Positions 1-7,984 of a stretch of DNA of 45,909 nt are shown here, piece after piece (positions within the stretch are counted from its first letter, which is position 1; every line of letters starts with the position of its first letter). The notes beneath the pieces were generated by a model. It did not search any database. It was not told where the DNA came from and worked only from the letters and a program-made list of their open reading frames with translations. The stretch comes from an uncultured Alphaproteobacteria bacterium (GTDB lineage: Bacteria > Pseudomonadota > Alphaproteobacteria > RF32 > CAG-239), in NCBI GenBank assembly GCA_934276635.1, contig CAKQTH010000010.1, positions 1 to 45,909 on the forward strand, written 5' to 3'. The translations under genes and the position numbers were made by a program.

Positions 1-76
1 TCTTCCCGTGGTCTACGTGACCGATCGTTCCGATGTTGCAGTGCGGCTTCGTCCGCTCAAATTTCTCTTTTGCCAT
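1..76 (-). CDS. tuf: Elongation factor Tu, N-terminal fragment
   Basis: Only the first 25 codons lie in the window; the gene runs off the left edge. The reverse strand reads MAKEKFERTKPHCNIGTIGH then VDHGK, the universal EF-Tu start leading into the G1 loop (GHVDHGK). EF-Tu is the GTPase that delivers aminoacyl-tRNA to the ribosome. An AGGAAAA ribosome site precedes the ATG. The gene follows tRNA-Tyr and tRNA-Gly on the same strand, the usual alphaproteobacterial arrangement, so it is probably co-transcribed with them. Identification is secure despite the truncation. Confidence 0.95.
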   Translation of the reverse strand, partial: MAKEKFERTKPHCNIGTIGHVDHGK

Positions 77-128
77 TATATTGTTTTCCTAAAAATGCAT
101 TGTTAAGATATTTTCTCGAAATAAAAAC

Positions 129-202
129 TGGAGCGGGTGAGGGGAATCGAACCCCCGTCATAAGCTTGGAAGGCTTCTGCTCTACCATTGAGCTACACCC
201 GC
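129..202 (-). tRNA. tRNA-Gly (anticodon TCC)
   Basis: On the reverse strand a 7-bp acceptor stem GCGGGTG/CACCCGC, a D-arm with AGCTCAATGGTAGAGC, an anticodon loop CTTCCAA (TCC, glycine) and a T-arm with GGTTCGATTCC are all visible. CCA is encoded at the 3' end (129-131). It sits 22 nt downstream of tRNA-Tyr and 52 nt upstream of tuf, presumably in one transcript. Confidence 0.95.
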
Positions 203-224
203 AAAATTTCGAGAACACCCATGA

Positions 225-310
225 TGGTGGAGGGGGATGGATTCGAACCATCGTAGACGAAAGTCGACGGATTTACAGTCCGTTGCATTTGACCGCTCTG
301 CCACCCCTCC
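225..310 (-). tRNA. tRNA-Tyr (anticodon GTA)
   Basis: On the reverse strand the acceptor stem is GGAGGGG/CCCCTCC. The anticodon stem-loop CGGACTGTAAATCCG carries GTA (tyrosine), followed by a long class II variable arm and a T-arm with GGTTCGAATCC. CCA is encoded. The length of 86 nt fits a bacterial tRNA-Tyr. It is first in the tRNA-Tyr/tRNA-Gly/tuf unit. Confidence 0.95.
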
Positions 311-367
311 CTTATAATAAAAAAGGGTAAAATCAGCTTTGGGGTTTCTGATTTAAGTTCTTTAAGC

Positions 368-396
368 AAATAACCTTATTTTTCCGACTTTGTCAA
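368..396 (-). promoter_or_regulatory. Probable sigma-70 promoter of the tRNA-Tyr/tRNA-Gly/tuf unit
   Basis: Reverse strand: an exact TTGACA at 391-396, 17 nt of spacer, then a weak TTATTT at 368-373 as the -10. It would leave a leader of about 50 nt before tRNA-Tyr. The -35 is convincing, the -10 is poor. Confidence 0.4.
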
Positions 397-478
397 CACT
401 TTTTTTATTTATTTATTAAATATTATCCGATAAAATTTTGCACAATGCGGAAAATAAACTTTATCAGAGGGGATTTCA

Positions 479-1231
479 ATGGACAACAAACATAAAAAAT
501 CAACAGAAAAACAAATAATTTTGTATGGAAAACACGCTGTTTTTGCAGCTTTGAACAATCCTCGCCGCAAAATTGTGAAAATTTTATGCACTGTCGACAA
601 TTTGCAAAACATAAAAGAAACCTGTGCAAAAATGCATATAGCCGAAAGTTTTATTGAAGTATGCGACAAAAAACGCATTGAAAGTATTTTGCCACCTGCA
701 TCGGTTCATCAAGGGGTTGCTCTTATAAGCCTTCCGCTTGAAGATTATTCCATTGAAGAAATCTGCACAATTTGCGAAAATGAAAAAAATACACGAGTTT
801 TAATATTGGATCAGGTTACCGACCCGCAAAATATCGGAGCAATTATCCGTTCATGCGCAGCATTCGGTGTAAAGGCTCTGATTATGCAAAACCGCAATTC
901 TCCGCAAGAAAACGCCGTTATTGCAAAAACATCAGTCGGTATGAGTGAAATTTTGCCGATTGTCAGAGTTACAAATCTGTCGCGCGCTGTCGAAACCCTG
1001 AAAAAGAACGAATTTTGGGTTTTAGGAATGGACGGATATGCAAAAGATTATATTTCATCTGTTGACAAGAGCGGAAAACTTGCGGTGATTATGGGTTCAG
1101 AGGGGAAAGGTATGCGCAGACTGATTGAAGAATCTTGCGATATTACGGCAAAAATTCCGATGGAGCCTGAAGTTGAAAGCCTTAATGTCTCCAACGCTGC
1201 GGCAATTATTCTTTATGAGCTGTATAAATAA
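479..1231 (+). CDS. rlmB: 23S rRNA (guanosine-2'-O)-methyltransferase RlmB (SpoU/TrmH family)
   Basis: A 250-residue SPOUT methyltransferase expected to 2'-O-methylate G2251 of 23S rRNA using S-adenosylmethionine. The N-terminal substrate-binding part (about residues 15-90) begins with LYGKHAVFAALNNPRRKI. The three SpoU motifs are present: LDQVTDPQNIGAIIRSCAAF (motif 1), MGSEGKGM (motif 2) and SLNVSNAAAI (motif 3), which form the trefoil knot. GAGGGG upstream of ATG 479 sets the start. It diverges from the tRNA-Tyr/tuf unit, a neighbourhood common in Alphaproteobacteria. The family call is firm; RlmB rather than another TrmH paralogue rests on length and context. Confidence 0.93.
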   Translation: MDNKHKKSTEKQIILYGKHAVFAALNNPRRKIVKILCTVDNLQNIKETCAKMHIAESFIEVCDKKRIESILPPASVHQGVALISLPLEDYSIEEICTICENEKNTRVLILDQVTDPQNIGAIIRSCAAFGVKALIMQNRNSPQENAVIAKTSVGMSEILPIVRVTNLSRAVETLKKNEFWVLGMDGYAKDYISSVDKSGKLAVIMGSEGKGMRRLIEESCDITAKIPMEPEVESLNVSNAAAIILYELYK

Positions 1232-1237
1232 AAAAAC

Positions 1238-1256
1238 AGGGGCTATTTCGGCCCCT
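1238..1256. terminator. Bidirectional terminator between rlmB and the thioredoxin gene
   Basis: Stem AGGGGC/GCCCCT with a 7-nt loop, flanked by an A-tract (1231-1236) on one side and a T-rich run on the other, so it can act on both strands. The stop codon of the converging thioredoxin gene (1243-1245) lies within the hairpin. Confidence 0.75.
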
Positions 1257-1782
1257 TAATTTTTCCATCACGCAAATCGTATATATATTGGATTACATCT
1301 TCGTCATTCCAATCCATTTGCCCGCGGATTCTGCCGATTTCTTCTCCGTCCTGATTGATAAGAACACTGTGCGGATATGAAAAAATTCCGAATGCGGAAG
1401 CTAAATCGCCTCGGTTATCAACAAAAAAATCAACATCAATCGCTTTATATTTGCTCAAAAAATCGCGTTGTTCGGCATGTGTATTCCATTCATCAAACGG
1501 AGAAATCATAACCAATTTTATGTTTTCGTCTTTTGTTTTGTTATAAAATTTGTTCAGGCTTTTGAGCTCACGGATACACGGAACGCATGTTCTTGACCAA
1601 AACAGCGCAATAACAAATTTTCCCTTAAAATCGGAAAGTTTATAACTCGTGCCGTCCTGATAATAAATTTTTGTATCGGGAACCGGACGGGAATAAGCAA
1701 AAAGATTTATTTTTGCAAAAGCTTCCGACGCTCCGAACAACAAAAATGCCGCAAAAAAAACTGTCGTAAAGATTCTTTTCAT
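1243..1782 (-). CDS. TlpA/ResA-like exported thioredoxin-fold protein
   Basis: A 179-residue protein from the ATG at 1780-1782. That start gives a clean signal peptide (MKRIFTTVFFAAFLLFGASE, ending AFA) and has AGG upstream; a longer frame to 1863 would bury it. The mature part has a redoxin fold: a strand-turn FVIALFWSRTCVPCIRELKS carrying the active-site CVPC, and a later cis-proline segment FSYPHSVLI. TlpA/ResA proteins reduce disulfides in the periplasm, for example in cytochrome c maturation or on Cys-containing lipoproteins. In many Alphaproteobacteria a tlpA-like gene sits near argH, lptM and lysA; here only the lptM-like gene (divergent) is found. The specific substrate is unknown. 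Confidence 0.82.
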   Translation of the reverse strand: MKRIFTTVFFAAFLLFGASEAFAKINLFAYSRPVPDTKIYYQDGTSYKLSDFKGKFVIALFWSRTCVPCIRELKSLNKFYNKTKDENIKLVMISPFDEWNTHAEQRDFLSKYKAIDVDFFVDNRGDLASAFGIFSYPHSVLINQDGEEIGRIRGQMDWNDEDVIQYIYDLRDGKIKGPK

Positions 1783-1882
1783 TTTATGCCTGTTAAAATT
1801 GCTAAAATTAACTTTGTATTTATTTTGTTGTCTGATATATAGTAACATTATCTTAATATACAATTAAATTAAAGGATTAAAA

Positions 1883-2017
1883 ATGAGAGTAATAAGCAAA
1901 ATTTTTGCACTTATTTTAATTGCGGCTTTGAGTTTTTCGCTTGCATCATGCGGAAAAATATCTCGTCCGGAACCGATAGAAGGCAGCGGATATCCTCATT
2001 CTTATCCCAGAAAATAG
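1883..2017 (+). CDS. Small LptM-like (YifL-type) lipoprotein
   Basis: A 44-residue lipoprotein: a hydrophobic leader, lipobox LASC at residues 20-23, then the mature tail CGKISRPEPIEGSG with YPHSYPRK. The tail matches the CG-K-x-P-PEGS-YP-YP pattern of alphaproteobacterial LptM/YifL proteins, which help oxidative maturation of the LPS translocon subunit LptD. An AAAGGA ribosome site precedes the ATG. The divergent TlpA-like gene is a familiar neighbour. The vWA gene starts 10 nt after its stop, so it may head the vWA/PP2C/kinase operon. The call is by motif and context; the protein is short. Confidence 0.7.
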   Translation: MRVISKIFALILIAALSFSLASCGKISRPEPIEGSGYPHSYPRK

Positions 2018-2027
2018 CGAGATTGCG

Positions 2028-2726
2028 ATGACTGAAGAAAATTTGGAAAATGACCTGATTCCGTATGTTGAGTTTGCAGACAATGCAAACGAGAGAACTC
2101 CGTGCGTTTTGGTTTTGGACTGTTCAGGCTCCATGCGCGGAGAACCGATTCGTCAACTGAATATGGGGCTTAAAGCTCTTGAAAAAGAACTGAAAGAAGA
2201 TATCGATGCAAGCTCGCGCGTGCAGATTTTGATTGTTAAGGCATTTGGAAAAGATGAAGTTGAAGTTTCTTCCGATTGGGTTGATGCGATGAATTTTGTT
2301 GCTCCGCAGATGGAGGCAGACGGCCTGACTCCGCTCGGACTGGCAATGGAAAAAGCTTTGCAGAAAATAGAAGAACAAAAACTTTTGTACGACAATTGCG
2401 GAATTTCTTCAAAACGCCCATGGATATTCCTGATATCCGACGGGGAACCGACAGACTATGATTGGGAATATGTCGCAAAAAAATGCCGCAAAGCTCAAGA
2501 AAACAAAAAAGTTGTAATCCATGCAGTCGGAACAGAAGGCGCAAATCTTGAAAAACTGGCAAAATTTTCAACTTTGGCTCCGAAAAGACTTAACGGATTG
2601 AAATTTACGGAATTTTTCCTGTGGCTCAGCCGCAGCGTTTCATGTGTATCGCGCGCAGCCCCGCAAACAGACAATTTTATAGAGGATTTATTCAGCGATA
2701 ATGAGTTTGCAGACGAAAACAAATAA
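2028..2726 (+). CDS. TerY-like von Willebrand factor A domain protein (vWA-PP2C-kinase triad)
   Basis: A 232-residue, almost single-domain cytoplasmic vWA protein without a signal peptide. The metal-ion-dependent adhesion site is complete: DCSGS at 31-35 (D-x-S-x-S), T101 in DGLTPLG and D138 in SDGEPTD. Such proteins bind partners through a coordinated divalent metal. Gene order vWA, PP2C, kinase with overlapping ends matches the TerY-P triad described in Ter-system literature, where a vWA protein works with a phosphatase and a kinase in phospho-signalling. The start at 2028 lies just after the lptM stop and lacks a strong ribosome site. The 3' end overlaps the PP2C gene by 26 nt. The target is unknown. 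Confidence 0.85.
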   Translation: MTEENLENDLIPYVEFADNANERTPCVLVLDCSGSMRGEPIRQLNMGLKALEKELKEDIDASSRVQILIVKAFGKDEVEVSSDWVDAMNFVAPQMEADGLTPLGLAMEKALQKIEEQKLLYDNCGISSKRPWIFLISDGEPTDYDWEYVAKKCRKAQENKKVVIHAVGTEGANLEKLAKFSTLAPKRLNGLKFTEFFLWLSRSVSCVSRAAPQTDNFIEDLFSDNEFADENK

Positions 2727-3453
2727 GCACCCTGTTGCGGTAACTCTTACTGGACCGCTTCATCTTCAAAAAGGAATGAAGTGTCAGGATTGTTTTGCCT
2801 ACAAACAAAACGGAAACCGATTTGTTGCCGTTGTTTCGGACGGAGCCGGAACTGCAAAATTCGGAAAAATCGGCGCAAAAACCGCCTGCGAAACATTATG
2901 CGACATACTTTCGGCAAAAAATTTGGAACCATCGCGGAAAAGTGTTGTATTTGCATTGGAAACAGCCAGAGAAAAGCTTTTGCAACATCGTTTTAACCGC
3001 ACAAAATCATCGGAAGATTTGATTAATTTTGCCGCAACGGTCGTCGGTGTTGTTTATGAAAACAACAAAGGTATGTTTTTTCATATCGGAGATGGTGCCG
3101 GAATTGCTTTTTTTGATGAATCCATGCAAAAATTTGTGATTTCAAAACCCGAAAACGGAAAGTTTTTGTGTGAAACATATTTTTATACTATGGACGATTG
3201 GAACGACAGTCTCAGATTTACGGATTTTTCAAACGCAACACAAATTTGTCTTATGACTGACGGTGTTACAAATTTTGCGCTGAAAAACTGTGCAAAAAAT
3301 ATTGAAAGCAAATTCATTATTCCGGTTTTAAGCTTTTTAAACAACGAAAAATCTCATAAAAAATCGATGCGGGCACTGATTAATACTTTAAGCACTTCGC
3401 AGGCAAAAAAAATCAGTTCCGATGACAAAACTTTTCTGTGGGCGAGGTTTTGA
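2701..3453 (+). CDS. PP2C-family serine/threonine phosphatase (vWA-PP2C-kinase triad)
   Basis: A 250-residue PP2C_2-type phosphatase. Metal-binding acidic motifs are in order: VVSDGAG (D47), HIGDGAG (D131) and LMTDGVT (D187). It begins LTGPLHLQKGMKCQDCFAYK, where PP2Cs of this type recognise the N-terminal strand. It should dephosphorylate Ser/Thr, most likely reversing the kinase encoded next. The start ATG 2701 lies inside the vWA gene, giving a 26-nt overlap, and the stop TGA overlaps the kinase start (TGATG), so the three products are probably translationally coupled. No transmembrane segment is seen. Confidence 0.85.
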   Translation: MSLQTKTNKHPVAVTLTGPLHLQKGMKCQDCFAYKQNGNRFVAVVSDGAGTAKFGKIGAKTACETLCDILSAKNLEPSRKSVVFALETAREKLLQHRFNRTKSSEDLINFAATVVGVVYENNKGMFFHIGDGAGIAFFDESMQKFVISKPENGKFLCETYFYTMDDWNDSLRFTDFSNATQICLMTDGVTNFALKNCAKNIESKFIIPVLSFLNNEKSHKKSMRALINTLSTSQAKKISSDDKTFLWARF

Positions 3454-4916
3454 TGGAACAACAATCTCTTGAAGGAAAAGTTTATAATGCAATTTATGCC
3501 GACGGCCATTTTGAAAAAATAGAGCTAGGCCCTCTGATTAATAAAGGCGGAGCCGCCGGGCGAATTTTTGCAAATAAAAATGACGCAAAAACAGTTGCAA
3601 AAATTTATCACGAAAAAAACAAAAGTAGCACAAACCGCAAAAAACTTGAGGCTATGCTGCATAATGTTCCGCATCTTCCGAGTGAAACAAAAAACGGCGT
3701 TGAATATATTCAAATTGCGTGGCCGACTGCCTTGCTTGAAGATGAAGAAGGTTTCTGCGTCGGATATCTGATGCCGAAAATTGATACATCTTTGGCGGTT
3801 TCGCTTGATCATCTGATGCAAAAAGCAGTTCGGCAAAAGCTGAAACTTTCGGAAAAATATTCTTATCGAATTTTGGCAGCTTATAACCTGACATGTATGG
3901 TTGCGGCAATACATCAATGCGGGCATTATATTGTTGACCTCAAGCCTTCTAATGTGTTTGTTTATAAATCTACAATGTCGGTCGTTATGTTTGACTGCGA
4001 CGGATTTTCGATTTTGGGAGAATTCGGAAGATATCCGTCGGAATATGTCAGTGAAGAATACATATATCCGGAAGGTATAAATCAAAGTTGTGAAGAAATG
4101 GGTGAAGAACAAGATAATTTTGCTCTTGCCGTCACGATTTTTAAGCTTCTTAACAACGGTATCCACCCTTTTTCCGGCACTCCGCGCAAAAAAAGCGACC
4201 CGATGCTGACTATTCAGGAAAGAATTTTCGGATATCATTATTCGTATGGTCTGTGGCCAGATTTATATCAATCTCCGCATCCATACAGCATTCACGAATA
4301 TTTTGATAAAAAAACTCTTGAAATGTTTGAACGCGCTTTTGTAAAAGGAAAAAAACGCCCAACTGCAAAAGAATGGCAGGAACATATTGGATATCTTTTG
4401 AAAATTATGAAACAATGCAAAAAAGACCGAAACCATGTATATTTTACCGCAAAAGGCTGCGGACTTTGCATTGCGGAAGAAAAATTTTCAAGCAAAATTG
4501 ATGCGTTGAGAAAAGAAAAATCAATGCCGGCGCAAATTCGCGGTGTTGAACTTTCGGCGATTGATATCAAAAAAACAGAACAAAAAAAGGCTGATGAAAA
4601 AAATAAAAAAGAAAAAATACAAAAACTCTGCATTTTCGGATTTGGTGTATACTTCCTGTTTTTTTCGCTGCTGTATCCGATTTTGCGTCCGCTGAAAGAA
4701 TATATCACATCGCAGGGCATCGGAATTCAGCTTTTGGTTATATTGTTTATAACCTCGGTTATTCACTGCAACCTTAACTGCATTATGAAAAAAGCCGAAT
4801 TTGACAAGTTTTACGGTATAGCGGAAATGATGGAAATTTTCGCACTGTTCTGTATGCTTATAACTTTTGTTATATTAAACGAATTTTCATTCGAAATTTT
4901 GAAACTTTCAAAATAA
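3453..4916 (+). CDS. Membrane-anchored serine/threonine kinase-like protein with zinc knuckle (vWA-PP2C-kinase triad)
   Basis: 487 residues from the ATG at 3453, preferred over a GTG 15 nt upstream because it overlaps the PP2C stop (TGATG) and has GCGAGG upstream. Kinase features: a glycine loop NKGGAAGR (30-37), catalytic lysine in VAK (K50), catalytic loop VDLKPSN (D162, N167) and DCDG (181-184) in place of DFG. The usual HRD arginine is missing. A compact C-x5-H-x7-C-x2-C cluster (C322, H328, C336, C339) resembles the zinc-ribbon of TerY-P-type kinases. A Lys-rich linker leads to three hydrophobic segments near 392-413, 422-440 and 455-476, so the kinase is probably tethered to the inner membrane. 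The 3' end overlaps convergent mrp by 9 nt. Confidence 0.83.
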   Translation: MEQQSLEGKVYNAIYADGHFEKIELGPLINKGGAAGRIFANKNDAKTVAKIYHEKNKSSTNRKKLEAMLHNVPHLPSETKNGVEYIQIAWPTALLEDEEGFCVGYLMPKIDTSLAVSLDHLMQKAVRQKLKLSEKYSYRILAAYNLTCMVAAIHQCGHYIVDLKPSNVFVYKSTMSVVMFDCDGFSILGEFGRYPSEYVSEEYIYPEGINQSCEEMGEEQDNFALAVTIFKLLNNGIHPFSGTPRKKSDPMLTIQERIFGYHYSYGLWPDLYQSPHPYSIHEYFDKKTLEMFERAFVKGKKRPTAKEWQEHIGYLLKIMKQCKKDRNHVYFTAKGCGLCIAEEKFSSKIDALRKEKSMPAQIRGVELSAIDIKKTEQKKADEKNKKEKIQKLCIFGFGVYFLFFSLLYPILRPLKEYITSQGIGIQLLVILFITSVIHCNLNCIMKKAEFDKFYGIAEMMEIFALFCMLITFVILNEFSFEILKLSK

Positions 4917-5903
4917 TTCGTCTTTTATCTTTTTAGCAATTTGTCTGTATGCTTCCGAAAATTTACTGTCAGGATCAGACGCCACAATCGGAGTTCCGTT
5001 GTCGGAATTCTGCCTTATCGCTATATTAAGTGGAATTTCTCCCAAAAATTTTTCGCCCATTTTTTCGGCGGTTTCTTTTGCACCGTGATGACCGAAAATA
5101 TCCGCGCGATGGCCGCATTTTTCACAAATGTAATAGCTCATATTTTCAACAATTCCCAAAATCGGAATATCAAGCTTTTTGAACATATTTACCCCGCGAA
5201 CAGCATCAATCAGCGCAATATCCTGCGGAGTCGAAACAATGACGGCTCCGTCAAGCGCAATTTTTTGAGCAACGCTGATTTGAATATCACCTGTTCCCGG
5301 AGGCATATCAAGCACCATCACATCAGTATTTTCTTCCCAATCGGTTTGTTCCAAAAGCTGTTGAATCGCGCCGCAGGCTTTTGCTCCGCGCCAAATCAGC
5401 GGGGTATCTTTTTCAACCAGTGTTCCGATTGACATTGATTGTATGTTTCCGTATTTGAACGGCTCAAAATTTATACCGTCTTTTGACGATGCGCAAACAT
5501 TGTCATATCCGAGCATAACAGGTATTGACGGACCATAAATATCAGCATCGAACAAAGCAGTTTTCAAGCCTAAATCCGCCAAAGCAAGAGCAAGATTTAC
5601 AGAAGTGGTTGACTTCCCTACTCCTCCCTTTCCGGAAGCAACGGCAATAATTTTTTTGACATTTTTTATATTCCATTTGTCATCGGCTTTTTGATTTAAG
5701 CCTGAAACTGCTTTTTCTTTTATAAACATAACCGATACTTTTAAATCGGGAGCAATTTGTTTTATATCGCTCTCAATCATCGAAGATTTTGATTCATCGG
5801 CATTTTTCAGCACTACAATAATTCTTTTGTCGCTGATTGTGATGTTGTCGATATTCTGCTCGGAAAAGTATTTTAAGATTATATTTTTTATTTTTTCCGT
5901 CAT
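4908..5903 (-). CDS. mrp: Mrp/ApbC-type iron-sulfur cluster carrier ATPase
   Basis: 331 residues from the ATG at 5901-5903, which has AGGAG 7 nt upstream; a longer frame to 5951 lacks support. It has an N-terminal MIP18/DUF59-like domain (about 1-75), then a deviant Walker A SGKGGVGKST (90-99), the Switch I-like DADIYGPSIP and LDMPPGTGD. The carrier motif CEKC (C260, C263) binds the bridging Fe-S cluster at a dimer interface. Family members deliver Fe-S clusters to apoproteins in the cytoplasm. It converges on the triad kinase with a 9-nt overlap at the stops. Confidence 0.93.
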   Translation of the reverse strand: MTEKIKNIILKYFSEQNIDNITISDKRIIVVLKNADESKSSMIESDIKQIAPDLKVSVMFIKEKAVSGLNQKADDKWNIKNVKKIIAVASGKGGVGKSTTSVNLALALADLGLKTALFDADIYGPSIPVMLGYDNVCASSKDGINFEPFKYGNIQSMSIGTLVEKDTPLIWRGAKACGAIQQLLEQTDWEENTDVMVLDMPPGTGDIQISVAQKIALDGAVIVSTPQDIALIDAVRGVNMFKKLDIPILGIVENMSYYICEKCGHRADIFGHHGAKETAEKMGEKFLGEIPLNIAIRQNSDNGTPIVASDPDSKFSEAYRQIAKKIKDELF

Positions 5904-6003
5904 TTTCTGCTCCTTGTTGATATCATATTTGATATGTTTGTGTTTATGCAAAATCTATATTATATATTTATGTATTACAACAATAATATTTCAAAGGTGG
6001 AAA

Positions 6004-7098
6004 ATGAAAAAAAACAATTCCGAAATCAATCACAAAGCGATAAATCCGTGGGAAGACGCTATTGAAGAAGCCGAAAACAAAACCGCAAAAAAAATCGTTG
6101 AATTTACAAAAATAGCAAAAATAAACAGAGTAAAAAGCCCTTTTGAAATAAAAATCTGGTGGATTGCCGCCATAATTTTTGCAATTTGGGCAGCTTCAGG
6201 TTTTTATCAGGTTCAACCGAGCGAACAAGGCGTTGTTCTGCGTTTCGGAAAATATGCTTATACAACCGATGCCGGACTTCACTATCACCTTCCGGCACCG
6301 ATAGAAGATGTTATCAAAGTTAATGTTTCACAAGAAAGAAGTATTAATATCGGAGTTTCAAAAGCCTATGATGCATCAAATGTGGCAAGTTTGAAAAATT
6401 ACAGAAATTCAAACTCTTCAAATATCTTAGATTCTTTTACCGAAAGCCATATGCTCACCGGAGACGAAAATATTGTTGATATAAACCTTACTATTGTCTG
6501 GAAAATCAAAAATTCAAAAGATTATCTGTTTAGTATGAGAAATCCGGACAGAACGGTTCAGGTTGCGGCGCAGTCGGTTTTGCGCGAAATTGTCGGCCAG
6601 TCCGAAATGCAGCCGATTATTACCGGCGACCGTGAAAAAGTTGAAGACGATACAAAAGCTGAATTACAAAAAGTTTTGGACGACTTTAATTCCGGCATTC
6701 AGATTGTTCGTGTAAAATTGCAAAAAGCAGACCCGCCGAAGCAGGTTGTTGATGCTTTTAACGAGGTTCAAAGAGCAAAAGCCGATATGGAAAGATTCAA
6801 AAACGAGGCAGAAGCTTATCGCAATGAAGTTTTGCCGAAAGCAAAAGGTCAGGCATCACAGATTTTGCAAAATGCCGAAGCTTACAAAGAATCCGTCGTA
6901 AACCGTGCAAACGGTGATGCAAAAAGATTTCTGTCGGTTTATAACGCATATAAACAAGGCAAAAAAGTAACAGCAAAAAGATTGTATCTTGAAACGATGG
7001 AAGATGTAATCCACAATTCAAACAAAATTATCATCGATCCGTCGGCAAAATCAAATAACAATATTTTGCCGGTAATTCAGCTTAACAATCAAAAATAA
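6004..7098 (+). CDS. hflK: HflK, membrane protease modulator (SPFH/band 7)
   Basis: 364 residues from ATG 6004, chosen for its AGGTGG ribosome site; in-frame sequence upstream is not conserved-looking. A short cytoplasmic N-terminus (NPWEDAIEEAENK) leads to one transmembrane helix near residue 60, then an SPFH domain beginning QPSEQGVVLRFGKY, and a long Ala/Lys/Glu-rich coiled coil (about 250-340). HflK forms with HflC a large periplasmic cage around FtsH that controls access of membrane substrates. The next gene is hflC, 11 nt downstream, followed by a Deg protease, the classic alphaproteobacterial order. Confidence 0.93.
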   Translation: MKKNNSEINHKAINPWEDAIEEAENKTAKKIVEFTKIAKINRVKSPFEIKIWWIAAIIFAIWAASGFYQVQPSEQGVVLRFGKYAYTTDAGLHYHLPAPIEDVIKVNVSQERSINIGVSKAYDASNVASLKNYRNSNSSNILDSFTESHMLTGDENIVDINLTIVWKIKNSKDYLFSMRNPDRTVQVAAQSVLREIVGQSEMQPIITGDREKVEDDTKAELQKVLDDFNSGIQIVRVKLQKADPPKQVVDAFNEVQRAKADMERFKNEAEAYRNEVLPKAKGQASQILQNAEAYKESVVNRANGDAKRFLSVYNAYKQGKKVTAKRLYLETMEDVIHNSNKIIIDPSAKSNNNILPVIQLNNQK

Positions 7099-7109
7099 GG
7101 ATTATAAAA

Positions 7110-7982
7110 ATGAATAAAATTCAATCTGTTATCATATTTTCGGTTCTTGCCGTTTTGTTTGTTTTGTTAAATTGCGTATATATTGTAAATCAGGCGGAAC
7201 AAGCTATTGTGCTTCAATTCGGAGAGCCTGTTCGTTTAATCAAAGAGCCTGGGCTTAAATTTAAGATACCGTTTATTCAGAATATCGTATTTTATGATAC
7301 GCGCCTGCTCGATTTGGACCCGCCGGCACAGGAAGTTGTGCTGAATGATAAAAAGCGCTTAGATGTAGACAGTTTTACCAGATATAAAATTATTGATCCG
7401 CTCAAGTTTTATAAAACTGTCAGAACTGAATTGCAGGCGCAGAGCAAATTGGCTGAAATTGTAAATTCTTCCGTCAGAAAAATCCTCGGAAGAATCACTT
7501 TGAAGGAACTTTTGTCGCAGCAAAGAACAAAAATTATGAACGATATCAGTTCCGCAGTCAAAATTGATGCCGAACAAATCGGAGTTTCGGTTGCAGATGT
7601 CAGAATCCGCCGCGCAGACCTTCCGATAGAGGTTTTGCAGGCAATCAATGCCAGAATGAAAACCGAACGCGAACGCGATGCAAAAGAATTTCGTGCAACC
7701 GGTGAACAGGAAGCTCAACAAATCAGAGCAAAAGCCGATAAAGAAAGAACGATTATCATTGCCGAAGCCGACAAAAAAGCTCAAATAATCAGAGGTGAAG
7801 GCGATGCCGAAGCAATAAGAATATGGAATGATGCCGCCGGCGTTGATTCTGAATTTTATGCTTTTTATCGCTCGCTTGAAGCATACAGAAACTCTCTTTC
7901 AAAAGGTGATGCCTCGTTGGTAATATCTCCGGATTCCGAGTTTTTTGAGTTTTTTGGAAAATCTTTTAAGACCGGAAAATAA
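7110..7982 (+). CDS. hflC: HflC, membrane protease modulator (SPFH/band 7)
   Basis: 290 residues. An N-terminal transmembrane helix (about 5-24) is followed by an SPFH domain (NQAEQAIVLQFGEPVRLIKE) and an Ala/Glu/Lys/Arg-rich coiled coil (about 190-240, with EADKKAQIIRGEGDAEAIRI, a recognisable HflC segment). Partner of HflK in the FtsH-regulating complex. AAGGA precedes ATG 7110. The Deg protease gene starts 2 nt after the stop, so hflK-hflC-deg-holC is probably one operon concerned mainly with envelope protein quality. Confidence 0.93.
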   Translation: MNKIQSVIIFSVLAVLFVLLNCVYIVNQAEQAIVLQFGEPVRLIKEPGLKFKIPFIQNIVFYDTRLLDLDPPAQEVVLNDKKRLDVDSFTRYKIIDPLKFYKTVRTELQAQSKLAEIVNSSVRKILGRITLKELLSQQRTKIMNDISSAVKIDAEQIGVSVADVRIRRADLPIEVLQAINARMKTERERDAKEFRATGEQEAQQIRAKADKERTIIIAEADKKAQIIRGEGDAEAIRIWNDAAGVDSEFYAFYRSLEAYRNSLSKGDASLVISPDSEFFEFFGKSFKTGK

Positions 7983-7984
7983 AA

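Noticed and set aside
2637..2652. GTTTCATGTG in the vWA gene resembling half of parS
   Set aside because: Only one half-site is present; the other half does not match.
3438..3452. GTG start for the triad kinase 15 nt upstream
   Set aside because: The ATG at 3453 overlaps the PP2C stop and has a better-placed ribosome site.
6325..6345. parS-like TGTTTCACAAGAAAGA in hflK
   Set aside because: Three mismatches to consensus including one outside the centre; unlike the two single-mismatch sites.
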